Shown: positions 39,601 through 53,000 of the stretch, piece after piece
Layout of the letters: every line of letters starts with the position of its first letter
Position numbering within the stretch: position 1 is the first letter of the stretch
Assembly: GCA_018389105.1 (NCBI GenBank)
Contig: JACATO010000330.1
Location: 310,001-374,000, forward strand
Direction of reading: 5' to 3'
Length of the DNA: 64,000 bases
Source of the DNA: Nautilus pompilius
Lineage: Eukaryota; Mollusca; Cephalopoda; Nautilida; Nautilidae
Notes under the pieces: model-generated
Told to the model about the DNA's origin: nothing
Database searches by the model: none
What the model saw: the letters and a program-made list of their open reading frames with translations, nothing else
Position numbers and translations under genes: made by a program

Positions 39601-42600
39601 GATAAATAGCTGAAGAATTCACCATAAAGCTCTCTGCATCATTTAACAAGATAACAAGATGATGGATTTCTAACAAGCAAAGAAAGCAGACAGTTTGTAA
39701 AATTAGATGATTTCATTGCAGTTCTTAATTTGCTGCTAAAATGCAATTTTACAAATGAGCGAACACCTCTACTCTTTAGCTGGTTTATCGTCAAATAATC
39801 TCAGAAGGTCCCTTGTTTTTATAATTGTTAGATTAAATTTGAAGTCTTTATAAAACTGAAATATTCAATGGACTACAATAAGGTAAATATATATGCAACA
39901 AAGTTGGATATCCTAGTACAAACTTAAGACTTTTGTTTAAAAAAAAACATCCAAAGATTAATTTTAAATGTGTTCATGCAAAACAAAGATCAATTAAATA
40001 TATTAAATATATTTGTTTATTCAAGCACAAATAAATATATGCAATTATACTTCATTTTTTAAATTTGCAATAATGGTCAATTCCAATCTTTTGCTTTTTT
40101 CTTTCTAAATGCAGAATTATGCTTTCTGATTTCTCATTAACCAAAAGAGCAGACTTTGTTCTCGTAGTTATGAGAGAAAATCAGTTAATTATGGCAGCTA
40201 AACCAGTCCTGCTTTTGTGAATTAATAAAATCCTATATTATTAGATTTGTTTTTTCTAAGATCCTTGCTATGGTAGGCAATGGTGTATTTTACTAAGATA
40301 AACTCTATACTTTTTCCATTCCCCTCCCACTCAGTGACAGTAATGAACCTTAATGATGATCAGACATCAAAAGGTCAAGGGCTTATATAGCCAAGCAAGC
40401 TGTAAATTTTAGACAGGCTTGCCAAGAATCAATGAGTCAGGTCAAGGTTCATGGCATCACAACAAAAAACAAACATGGTAAAGGTAGAATAACCTCATCA
40501 AAGCAAGCCAGCTATCTGGTTCACTCGAGCCCGAAAAACTCTAATTTGGGGGGGTTGGTGATTGTGTGTGCACGTGTGCACATGTGTCACTTCCATTGTA
40601 GCTGTAGAGAATTACAATCTTAAAAGGAAGTTCTATACAGTCTTCTCTGCAGACCAAAAACAAAACTAGTCTATAGTTTTCTTCTGAAACATGATCATCT
40701 ACTAAGTGATATACAGTCACCTGATCTTTCTTTTCCCAAAAGATGATAAAATGTAATATGGCTGAATCATGTGGTGGTTGTGACTGACTTGATGGTTTTT
40801 ATTGCAGAGTAACATCTTTAGCTCTCTCTCTTTTTTTTGCTTGGCTAATTCACCTGCAGTTTCATCCACTGACACATAATGAATGGTATCAATAGAGGCA
40901 ATTTCTCTAAAATGATTAACTAACTAAGGTGACAGCTTTTCCTAGATTATCAGAATAAAATGTTTTTAGATTGGCACTTAAACTGAATTTCACTTTGCAC
41001 AGAGTTTTAATTTTAATAGACAGATAAATACTGCATATCATATAATTCAGTCATCTGGTTGTTTAAGTCATGTAGAACACTTAAGCATTTGAAAAGTAAC
41101 AGTTTTTTCATTAAAGGTACTAACTATACTGTCTAAAATCATGTTATAACAGACCTCTCTAAACACACAGCATTTTATTACAGGTAGTTTAAAAACGTGC
41201 AACTTCCAAAAACAAATGTTAGACCAGTTTCAACTAATGTCTGCTCTGTTTTCAAGGTCAAAGTCAAATGGTTTTACAGTAGGCTGTGGTTGGCAGAAAG
41301 TCTGATGGACCCCAAACTTCTCTGATTTTTTTTGTTAATTCCCTACACCCAAAGACACATTTACTTACTTATATGTTAATATAACACAAATTGTTAAATT
41401 TCACTTAAAAGCAGACTGAAATGCCTTACCGTTTGAAGATATATTCAGTTTCAGACATTCCATAACATTCCCCTGGATAACTTTTTTTTCTTTTTTTTAT
41501 GAAATAAAAGGAAGACAGGTTTTATATGCAACAAGTAAAAGATTATAGAAACATAAATGCAAATGATAAAAGGAAAGAAAAACAAAATAAAAATATGAAA
41601 TAACCTTTTAGATTAATAATTAACACAGTAACTGTTTCAATCAATTATTAAAAGAACAAATCACCTCAGAAATTGAAAAGTAAAAAGACAAATCGTCAGA
41701 TGTAGTAGGAATCTTGAAAGTAGTAAAAAATTGTTTTAAAAAAATTTTTTTAATGTGTTTAAATTCTCCTGATTTAGCATAGTGTAATCAGTTCAGTTTT
41801 TTTTTTTTTAATCTACCTATTATTTTTCAAAAAAATCTATACAGTCATTAATGAAAATGAGTGTACGGTCTTTCTTTAATATTAAAAAATGTACCGCTCT
41901 CACTAAAATATCAGAAAAGGTACAAAACTGTTCCAGCTTCTGACTCTAACACAGTAATATTTTAAAGTAGCATTTAATATTCTCTCTATACCCTGTAGAG
42001 CTCTACAAATATACCCATCTCCTCGAGGCTAACAGAACCTAGCGTCCAGCAGGAGAAATTCAACCTAAGATGCGAAAGTCCGTTAAAACCAGCTAAATGA
42101 CAAATCATTTCCTACGATGACTACTGTATCTACAGAGATGCCTTCATACTGTTTTAAATCTTTAATAATTCACAAACTGATTACTGACTCGTATTTTACT
42201 ACAATATCTTTTTTGGCATTCACACCCCCCCCCACCAACCTGGATTAACTTTCTCCCAGTTAGATTCACGGCTTTTGGTTTTACAAGGCGGGAAGGAGTC
42301 AATCACAATGACGATTTTAATTTTCTGCCTACATCCAATATTAAAAAGTGTATGGAAAAAAAACTTGGAAATCTTAAATGGATAAAGGATTTTCTCCAGA
42401 AACAATACTTAAAAAAAATATTATTTAAACTATTCAAAGCCGTCCATCCGTCTCTAGTAGTGCCTTTCAACCTCACTTAGCACATTATGCTAATCCCATT
42501 AAAACACGGTAATGTAACCCAATGGATACCGTTCAAGTAGTAAACAGTCAGCAGTTCAATTAAACAATTATCCAAAATTCCTGCCTGAATGGCACAAAAA

Positions 42601-43980
42601 AAATTTTTTTTTAAAATTTTTTAAAATTAATGATTGGACATTTTATTTTATTCTTATCAAACACCCAGTCTTGACGATATAGAAAACAACCTCTCCAAAA
42701 GTTGGAGAATTATCGTTTTAAAGTGGAAAGGAAAAAAATGTGTTGATAAACTGAATGCACAAATATATCTTTGACCTTAAATTCAACACTAAAATTTATG
42801 AAAATGCTGCTTTACAGATAATAAAGGACAATTCTAACTTTAAGAAAGAGAAAAGGTTTTATTCATGAATATATTTGAAAATTACAAAAACCTATTATTA
42901 TTATTATTAAAAGAAATTATTTACATTTCTTCAATAATAGCTATTGTTGAAAGTTGGCATATCATTCATTTCTGTTTCTAGTCTAGGAAAGTCAGGTGAA
43001 TAAGTTAATGATCTTCTACAAAGTATTTTATAAGTTAGACCGAAAACACAGGTAAATCAGTTGTGGCCATTCTTCTCTAAAACTTGATAGAAAACAAAAA
43101 CCAAAAATTCCATTGTAAAAGAGCCTATTATGATAAACAAGCATCTTTCAAACTGGGTTATTTTTTAGTTTCTAGTTAAATGCACTAGACCCATTATGCA
43201 AACACTCTCTTCAGAAAACATCTCAAAGAGATCCTTACCTGATTATTCTTATGGTGAAAAGAACAAGAAATGGGAAGTTAACTATTTTAAGCTGCTTTAA
43301 ACCTGCCACCAAACATGTTTATAGTTATATAAAATGATAAATTTTGAAAAGCCAAGACTTTTTTTTTTAAATTTCATATTATTTCTAAATCTATCTTTCC
43401 TTTCAATACACGACTCTAACAGCCTTTCTAGACTAATATTTTGATCATCTGTTTATAACCCTTTCTAACGTCATTTCAGGTACTGATAAATAAGTACTTT
43501 TACCTAAACCACAGTCAGTCACAAACCAGTTACTTATTGGCAACAAAAGCGAAGACTGAGAATTTAAGTCAACACATCCACAGAAACTCAGAGAAATAAA
43601 CACAAGTTGGTTTTCACACTACTTTGAATTATTCTTCAGAACATACAAGCTTATCATTAGTTGACATTTAATTTTTTAACATTTTCATAAATGATTCATT
43701 TATTATCAGTATTTTGTTAAAATGAAAGTTTTTTTGTTTTTTTTTTTAAATTTCTTCATGTATGACTGGTTTCACTTTTGATGAATACTAAGTTTGAAAA
43801 GTAATGTATTTCAACAAGCCTAAAAATGTATTCTTTTCTAATTAATGATGGAATGGTGAATTTGCCTTTTCTGTTTCCAATACATAATAGTAAAACATTA
43901 TACTATGGTAGTAGCCAAATTAATGTATTACTTTTTGTGTTCAACCACACTACTGACTTCACAGTGGTGCGTGTACGTGT

Positions 43981-44024
<44 letters not shown>

Positions 44025-47000
44025 GCGCACACGTTTTACAGTGTAAAAATGCATTTGGATATAATAAAGCCCATCAAGCATCACTTTGCTGGTTATAGGG
44101 CCTTGCAACTACAAAATACAGAAAATTAATTTCAATAAATTCCCCACTGTGCAATTTCATTCTGACTAAAGAAATACATAAATGATAAATCAAACAAGAA
44201 AAGCTTAAATACTGCATTTGTCCTGATGGAAGTAGCCACACTTAAACATACCAAAAAAAAACTAACTCATGCAACAATTTTGGCCACTGCTGCATAGCTG
44301 AAGCTGTATTTAAAGACACAGCAAACACTAGAGAGAGAAAGCTGGTCAGAAAATATTAAAACTGGCTTGTGTTTGTATGTATGTTGTGTGTGGCTGGCCA
44401 ACATGCTGAAAAAGCAAAAATAAAATAGCCTAGGTTAATAACAATAAACAATCCTTTATCAACAAATGTGAACGTTAATAGACACAAATTTATTAAATAA
44501 AGTGAATCTTCCCATTTATTCAAGCTATTTATACATCTTGCTTACCTATTTGTCCAGCTGTTTAGTTTTAATTCACATTAATCATAATTCAACCAGAAGT
44601 TTGCATTGATCATTTGTTATTTTTAAGAAACACTTTTGTTGTTTTTTTTATACCTAATTAAGTCTTCTCAAAAGAAAAATACCCAAAAATATCCGAATTA
44701 TGTGAACAATGACTTTTGTTCTTTTGTTGTATGTTTTAATGGTATCCAGACTATCCAGGTTCAGATTAATTAATGATTTTTAAATATGGAAAATTCAAAG
44801 ATCAGAACAATGTCATTAGCTTTGACAGACTTCCAGTTCTATTGATGCCTAATTTTTCCCCCGCTTTTTCTCTGTATAGTGTCATTTTAAAAGTCCATAT
44901 CCCTAAAGGTATATCTTCAGCATTAAAGTCAGTTCTTGGAAATCTAGTGCAGGAAAGGCATGTCACTAGTTGCCATGCATTCAGTACATCTTATACTATA
45001 TACCAATAAAACTGATATTCAGAGCTTTAAAACAGTATGTACTTAGAGCAACTTGCAATGCTGAATTTCGTTTTATAAACAATGTTAATGAAATACTAGG
45101 CTATCAGCAAATAGTTTAAATATAGCTAATAGCATTTGCGAGTTGTGTTCAAATTACTGACAACAACAATATTAATCAAAAAGAAAATTTACCAAAAACA
45201 ATAATTAGCACAAAAGCACTGCCCAAGTCATAGATTCCAAACATCAGACAGTATTTATAATAATACGAGGTCTGTCGAAAGAGTATCCAACCTTAGACTG
45301 GGGAAAAAAAATTACGTACTTGGTGGGGTTCATTTGCTAATCCCCTTCAAAGTAGGCACCTTGTCTCTCCACACACTTAGCCCAGTGATCCTTCCACTGT
45401 TCGAAGCACGTCTGGAATGCTTCTTTCGAAATGGCTCTCGGCTCCGCCGTCACATTCCACATGATGTCCTCTTGGCTCTCAAAGCAGGAGCCTTTCAGTG
45501 GCATCTTCATTTTTGGTAACAATCAGAAGTCAGAAGAAGCCATGTCTGGAGAGTAGGGAGCCAGGCAAATGAGCAAAATGCCTTTCTTTGACAAGAAATC
45601 TTGGATCAGCTGTGACGAATGAGCCGGGGTGTTGTCATGATGCAGCTGCCAGTTTTGTGAGGCCCACAGATCTGGTCTCTTGCGCCAAACTGCATCACGA
45701 AGATGTCAGAGGACTTCCTGATAGTACTCCTTTGTAACTGTTTGTCCTTCTGGTGCATATTCGTGATGCACAACACCTCGGTAGTCGAAGAAAACAGTCA
45801 GTTTCACCTTGATTTTGCTCTGGACCTGACGTGCTTTTTTGGGCCTTGGCGACATTGGGTGCTTCCAATGTGATGACTGAGCTTTGGTTTCCGGGCCGTA
45901 CCCGTATACCCACGTCTCATCTCCAGTTATCACGGTATTCTGGAACTTAGGATCCCTGTTGGCAGTATCCAGAAGGTCCTGTGCAACCTCAAGACGAAGT
46001 TGTTGTTGTTCCTGAGAAAGCAGCTTGGGCACAAATTTTGCTGTCACTCTGCACAAGCCCAAATCCTCCTTTACAATTGCATGTGCAGAATCTTTACTGA
46101 TCCCAACCTCGTCACCAATTTCCCGCACTGTCAAACGGCGATCCTCCATTATGAAGGTCCACACTTTCTCGATAACAACTGCATTGCGGCTTGTTGACGG
46201 CCTCCCGGAACGCTGGTCATTCACCACCGATGCGCAGCCATCTTTGAACCTGTTGTACCATTCTTAGGTAACACCCTTGGCATTGTCACCAAAAGCCTGT
46301 TGAATTTTGCAAATTGTTTCCGCTTGGATATCTCCAAGCTTTTGGCAAAACTTGATGCAAGATCGTTGCTCCACACATTCTGTCATCACGGGCAAAATGA
46401 AAATGCGACGAGTAAGTAGTACATCACCTCACACGCTGGTTGCCTGACAGCGACTGATGCATCCAACAAGCCCGCCAAAAATCACGCATGCACATGAAGG
46501 CATGCAGCTCCACTATGCACACTTTTTGCCTCCCTAACGTCATTAATTCCCACGGGAAAAAATAAAGTCGGATACTTTTTCGACAGACCTCGTATTTTTT
46601 AAAAATTTTAAAAAAATTGTTTTCTTCTAAATTATTGCTCTATTTATTCTAGCCAGGAAAAAAAAAAAGCACCAACTAAAATACAAGAAATTTCTACTAA
46701 GAAAGTTTAATGAAAGGGCAGACCAGACCAAAAATGTTTTTTTTTACTATCATACAATAAACATTCATGCATGGTGAACTTCCAAAGGAATCAGCATTAC
46801 ACAGAAAACTGGTAATCCATAGACAGACGCACTTTTAAGAGAAAAATTCTTCTGGTGGTCAAGCAACATTTCATAGCATGTCAAAAAAAATCCTAGCCAG
46901 CCAGCCAGCCCTTTTTTTTTTAAATCATCCATCCAAATACACATTATATGTAAATTATAAAACTTGACATTTAAATAGTCTCCAAAATTAATGAAGGCAA

Positions 47001-50000
47001 GTTTACTAGTCAGTTTTAAACAATGCCACTAGTGACATCTCAAGGTGGTTTTTTAAAAAAAACTAATATCAAAGGTTACCAGTTATTTTCATCAAATCAA
47101 ACAGATGGTAACGACACAAAAGTGCCATAAAAGCAGAGTTCAGTCTTGAAAACAAAAATTACCTAAAAAGAGGATGTCTTTTTTTTTTAAAAAGCCTACA
47201 ATTGTAAATAGAGTAATCAACAAGAATTAAACAAAAATGATAAGCTAGACTTTAAAACTTCTATAACAACACTATGAATTCAGGGCTGCTTTAAGTTGGG
47301 TCAGTACAGAGAGCTGCTTTCTAGATAGAGCAAAATATTACGCTGTGTGATATTACCATTCATAAATGCTTTCATTATCTGGCAGTTGAAAATGCCACCA
47401 AAAAGGAAGAAATTTACAGAAATTGAAACCTACTCTTTAAAAGTGTTCTGATCCTTAGCTTTTAAAATTTAACAAGCAAAAGTTCTACTTAGATATTAAT
47501 TCAATAGTGTACTAATCAGAAAAAAAAAAAAATCCCATAGCTGGTAATTTAATAGTATTTTTGGCAGTTGAGAATGAAAGGTTGTTGAACTCAAAATATA
47601 AAGTAGGTACAATGAAAGAAATCAGTACTGATCTCTCCTAGAAAAGCTGGACTAACAGTGGACCTGTTGGATAACTGTTGTATCCAATAGTTAACAAAAT
47701 AAGCACCATGCAAAAATATTTCCAGAGAGGTCAGTACTGCTGTTCTTAAAATTACCTGCTGTATTGCGTTTATCTGAGACATGCTTCAAAGGCAAACAAA
47801 CAGGACAGTCACTCCTTGTACAGTTTTTCCAATGAGTAATGATCTGACGAGATGAAGCACAATGTGCAACTGAAAAACGAAAACAAAGTTAACTCTCCTG
47901 TAGTTTTCAATAGTTAAATATCTGAATAGTTTACTGGGTTAAAACAGTTTGTGTGTTTTTTTAAAGGGAAAAACCAATCAGAGTTGGTGAACAGAATGTA
48001 TTGGTCTAGCATCCAAAATCATTGACTGACAGGTATTGCCTCATTCACTGTTTATTGAGATGTCATCAAACTTTGATGGATGTTCAATATAAAGAATTTT
48101 TCACACACAATATTAAATATTTTTATTAGTGTTTACTAATAAACATGTTTATATAAAATAGATAAAAAATCATTTGTACATGCAACACCATCAGATTTAC
48201 AAATAAAAAAAAAATTTTTTAATTCCCTTTTCTCATTATTTGACACTTTTTCCCCCAGTACTAAAACTTGGGGGGGGGGCATGAAAATTGCATGGTGCCA
48301 AAACTCTTTTTTCTCCAAATTCTATAGCAGTGTTAATATTATCGCTCAGTTTGTAAATTTACTGTCATGCTGATAGTTGTTTTCATAGTAATTTCTAGTT
48401 ATCTCGTGGTCTAACTACTCAATCCATTTAAAATCTCTCCAGCTGGTACATTTAATGGAAAAACACTATATTCATTCACGTCTTGATGCTTCTGTACCCA
48501 TGCCTTTGGCACTGAGAAGATATAGCATCTTTTTTTTTCTCTCTCTGTGCATTACAAATACCAAATACAAACTGAAATGTTGAGTGCTTTAGTTGGAAAA
48601 GAAGAAGACATGGCTTAGGCCCCTGACAGTTCTGACTACAAATTTATAAGATGCTGGATTTTTTCAAGAGTCTATATAAATTCAATTTGCCAAATGATTA
48701 ACTTTACTGGTAAGAATCACAAACGAGTCTCTACACAGAAACAATGTCTAAACAAATAAACTAGAATATGTAACATATGTAGTTACTTTAATACTAAAGT
48801 ATAGAAATGTATAGTGGTCAGATGTTAAAGTTGAGGGCCCAGAGTTCAATTCCTACAAAAGACAAACTCAGATTGGCATATCTCCCTGGCATAGTTTCTC
48901 CTCCTCTTCAAAGCATTCCAGTTTCTTCCCACATCTAAAAATGAAAATATCTAGCAAAGTGTTTTTTTTGTTTTTTTTTTTTTTTAGTTTGTTTCCAGGT
49001 AGCATTGAAGAATTACAGGAGCACAGCATATGAGTACCCTTTCTCCCTATTCTATCTGAGATTGCGAATGTAACCCAGGACTATAGACCCCAAATCAAAG
49101 ATGGCACATGATAGAAATATAGTAGCAGCCTAACACACAACACTATATAATATAAAATTGTTTGAGTATTACTTTGCCTCATGCCTTGAAAAAAAAAAGT
49201 ATGTACTATCTACACCGGGTACCCTGGTGCAAGTTATTTTTTAGCATTAAAGAATAACCAACCTTGACAAGATTTTCCTGCATTACAAGTTGTCATGTGA
49301 TTCAGCACACTCTTCATCGTTCGGCAGTGTGGAAGGGAACAAGATGTCAGTTCACCATTAGTCTGTTCACGTCTTTGGCATTTATGAGCATGAAGCAGCA
49401 GCACCAATTGTTGTTGGATAAGTTTACGTTTCTCTGGATCTGCTGTTGGGGGTTGCTGTCCAGATCCATTACCACCAGGTTGCTGAGCAGTCTGCGAATT
49501 AAAAGGGAAACAGCTTAGCATTTATCTATGCACTTGTTCACATCTCAGATGGTTCCTTAAATGAGACCTATATATTTTACAAAAACTACAACAGCAACTG
49601 CAAATATGATAACAAGACCTAATATTTTCCAAGCATCAGTATTTAATCAAAAAAGAATAAATATTCCAGATATTACTGTTTTTGTCATCTTGGCTGCTAT
49701 TTCACTGTGGTATGACCTTTACCAATGTTATATTCAAATGAATACCCCAAGGTAAAAAAAAAAAAAAAAAAAAAGGAATATCCCATTTTACTCTCAATAC
49801 TTTGGAATTAATGGTTTAGAGAACCAGTTAGAACTTAACCATGATTCTTGGATATGCCATGCAGAGGACAGCTGGTGTGCAAGGATATTTCACCATTTAC
49901 ACCTGAGCATTTAGACTATGGTAAAAGTGAGACTGGTTACCACCAGTGACCTAGGACATTCTGTGCATAACAGCAAAGTGCTCTTTGCCAGGCATGATGG

Positions 50001-53000
50001 TTGAATCCAATAATTAACATTCATAACAGCCAATAAAAAGGTGTTGGAGATATTGCAAATGTTACAAGCTCAAGCCAAAGAATGGCAAATTAATGAACCA
50101 CATAATTCAATGAAACAAAAGAAGAAAACTGCAAAAGTTATGAAAGTTGGAGTGAATTGTGTTTAAATGTTAAGGACTGAATTAAATAAGGATTATTTCA
50201 CATCCAATAGTTGGAATTCAGCTCTTCTTGAGAAAACAGCAAAATATAAAACAAGTTTCATAAGGGTGGCTCTTCATAAACTTGAGTACCATGATAATGT
50301 AGTACCCTGGAATCCTTGATGCTTATGGAAGCCAACATTCAATGGACAAAAGAAAGCAACCAGCACATGAGGAGCAAGTCTCTGCAGTATCAGTAGTTTG
50401 TTTGCTTTCCACTAGATAGCAGATTCCAAAAGTTCATTACCAGCAGCAGCAGATAGGTGTACAGTTGGTTCTCCTGTTTACAAACAGTTAAACATTGTGA
50501 TTATCTGGAAAGCATTTGGCATGCTGGAAAAACTGACCTGGTATTCATAAAGGAAGCCCTTAAATCACAGTGGCTTATATGTTTGTCCTTAAAGACAAAC
50601 CTCTTGCCTATTTCAACAAGTTACTCTGCACTTTTTAACAGAGATTCTAGCTTCTTTCATTGGAATTGTTGTGACTGATCAAAATGTTCATAGTACTCTA
50701 GTGCAAATTTGCTAAAGGCAAGACTACTTCATCCATAACTTTATCTGGATTGATTAGCCTATATACTCCTTGCCTAACCAGGTTCTGGCTCTACATGATT
50801 TGTCAGATTTTTTTCTTTCTATACGTACTGTAGTTAACCATGTCAAGACAATTATTCTCTCTATTTGGAGGTACTCTTGATATTTTAATATTGCATATAC
50901 ACAAACAAGAAGCATAATATAAACGAAAATATGCAGTTCAATTAAAGCAAATATTTATTGTAAATTAAATTTTAGAAGCATGATCGAAAAGAGATTTCCA
51001 TGTATTTTTTTGAATTTTAATCGTTTCTCAAAATTAGAATTACTATCAGTTATCATAATAGTGAAAATTAATTTTTGTTGTTGATATTAACTAATTATAA
51101 TAAAATATGGTATAAAACTATATCCAGTGTTAGAAAACCAAACCAAATATTTGCATTCACTATGGAGATATTCATGAAACTTTCTATTCCACGTTATAGT
51201 TTAAAACACCACCACAAATTACATTATTTTCTACCTACTTTAAGTTAAAACAGTTATTCATAATTATGCTAACATAAATTAAAATGTACTAGAGACATTC
51301 AAGTGAAACTGAGGAGGGAGGTATGATTCCAGCAATCCAAGCTCAGCTGGATTTTATTTGAACATCCCAAGTATAAAAACAAAGGTAATTCAAATCAGTA
51401 ATTAATATTCTGTTGACAGTTTCCCCAACATAAAAACCTAAATTGCCCAAACTTTGAAGAGCATATTTATCATCAGCATGTTTTCAATGATGTCAAATTT
51501 TAATTTTAATAAAATGGTTTTGTAATTATGTGACAAAATGTGTTAAAGTTAAAACTAAGTTGATCAAGACCAGAATAATTAACCAAATGATGATTTTAAT
51601 GACTTAGAATGAGTTGACTGCTAATGAAAGTGCACGTAAGAATAACAAGATAAGCATATCCAATTCTGAAGGAAAGTATGAGACCCCAGCAAAAGTGGAG
51701 GAGAGAACAATGATTCGATTATTATCTCCTTTAATACACAGGTTTGTTCTTTCATAATACTGATACAGAATTTAGACAAGAATTTTGAAAATAATTTAAA
51801 CTGCCAGTGATTTTCACATTAAAGTAATATCAAACTACAAGCACACACTGAATATATATTATACTCTTCATATGAAAACAAAACCTTTTTGTTAACAGAA
51901 TTAATTAAATTGTGTGATTAGTCAATTACAGAGCAATTAGTACAGACAGTAAAACAGTAATCATCAAAATGAACATAATGTGATTTTTGTGCTTCCTTCT
52001 CAAATTGTATGCAAACTTCAGAACTGATAACAAGCATATCACATCCAAAAGAATCTGCGAGGGAAATTTTACTAATATATTAAAATATAAGCACTTTTGA
52101 AGTACAACTACATTCGATGAGTTTCGATTTTTAAATTCATTTATTATTTCTAAACAGTTCAAAATTTTTTTTAATCATTAAAGTATCAAAATTCTCATAT
52201 TTGCTTATAAGTTTTCACAAATGTGCATCTGCTGCTGGAGCAAGAAAGTGAGTGTGTGTGAGTGGTACAACAAAAGACAACCACTATGAAGAATTTATGT
52301 GCAAGTTCTGCTTGCTGAGTGTGCCTTTGGTGGTTGTGATACACAACGGTTAGCATATACAGCACAAGTTGATAAAATTTATTAATTATTTATTACTAAT
52401 TAATTACTATTAGTAAATTTTTAAGTATGATTTAAAATTGCATAGTAGTATTAACTGAACTATGTCTCCAGCCATATTTATTCCGCTGCAAAAAATATAT
52501 ATAACAGATTATTTTCAACAAAATTTAACATATTCAATCTTTCTGCAAATTAAATTAGTTTTAATAACAAATAAGGTGTTAAAATATCCATAACTAAATA
52601 TTACTAGAGAATTAAAATACTACTTAATGAGAGAGGCTAGGACTTTCACAACAATACAAATTGTTTCAGAAACAACAAGTGGCCAAACAAACTGCTTTGC
52701 ATCTCACTACATTACAGTGGTGATCACAGAAGTTTTCAAAATGGTAGTCTGGTTTAGATGGCAATTATCATCATTACAACTAGTCATGTGATTGCTAGCA
52801 CTAGATTGATCCCCACATCAAGTCAATGAGATGTGGTGTGTGTGTGTGTGTGTGTGGGGGGGGGGGGGCTTTGGCACTAGTTGGGCCTATGTGATTCTAA
52901 TTCCTAAAGTTAAAACTTGGAAAAGATTTCTAAAAAAAAATTGACTTGTAGCAAAATTATTATAGTCATCATAAGCACCAAAAATTTTTAACTTACAAGA

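Larger units (their letters stand above)
36925..47755 (-). other. CBP 10.8-kb intron between TAZ1 and linker exon 4
   Basis: 10,831 bases. It contains a GT repeat (43983-44019) and an end-to-end mariner copy (45266-46592). The other open frames are short and low complexity. No extra coding exon of matching phase is recognised. Confidence 0.8.

Noticed and set aside
43826-44129. Open frames of VRVRV and CVCVC repeats
   Set aside because: They are translations of a GT dinucleotide repeat.
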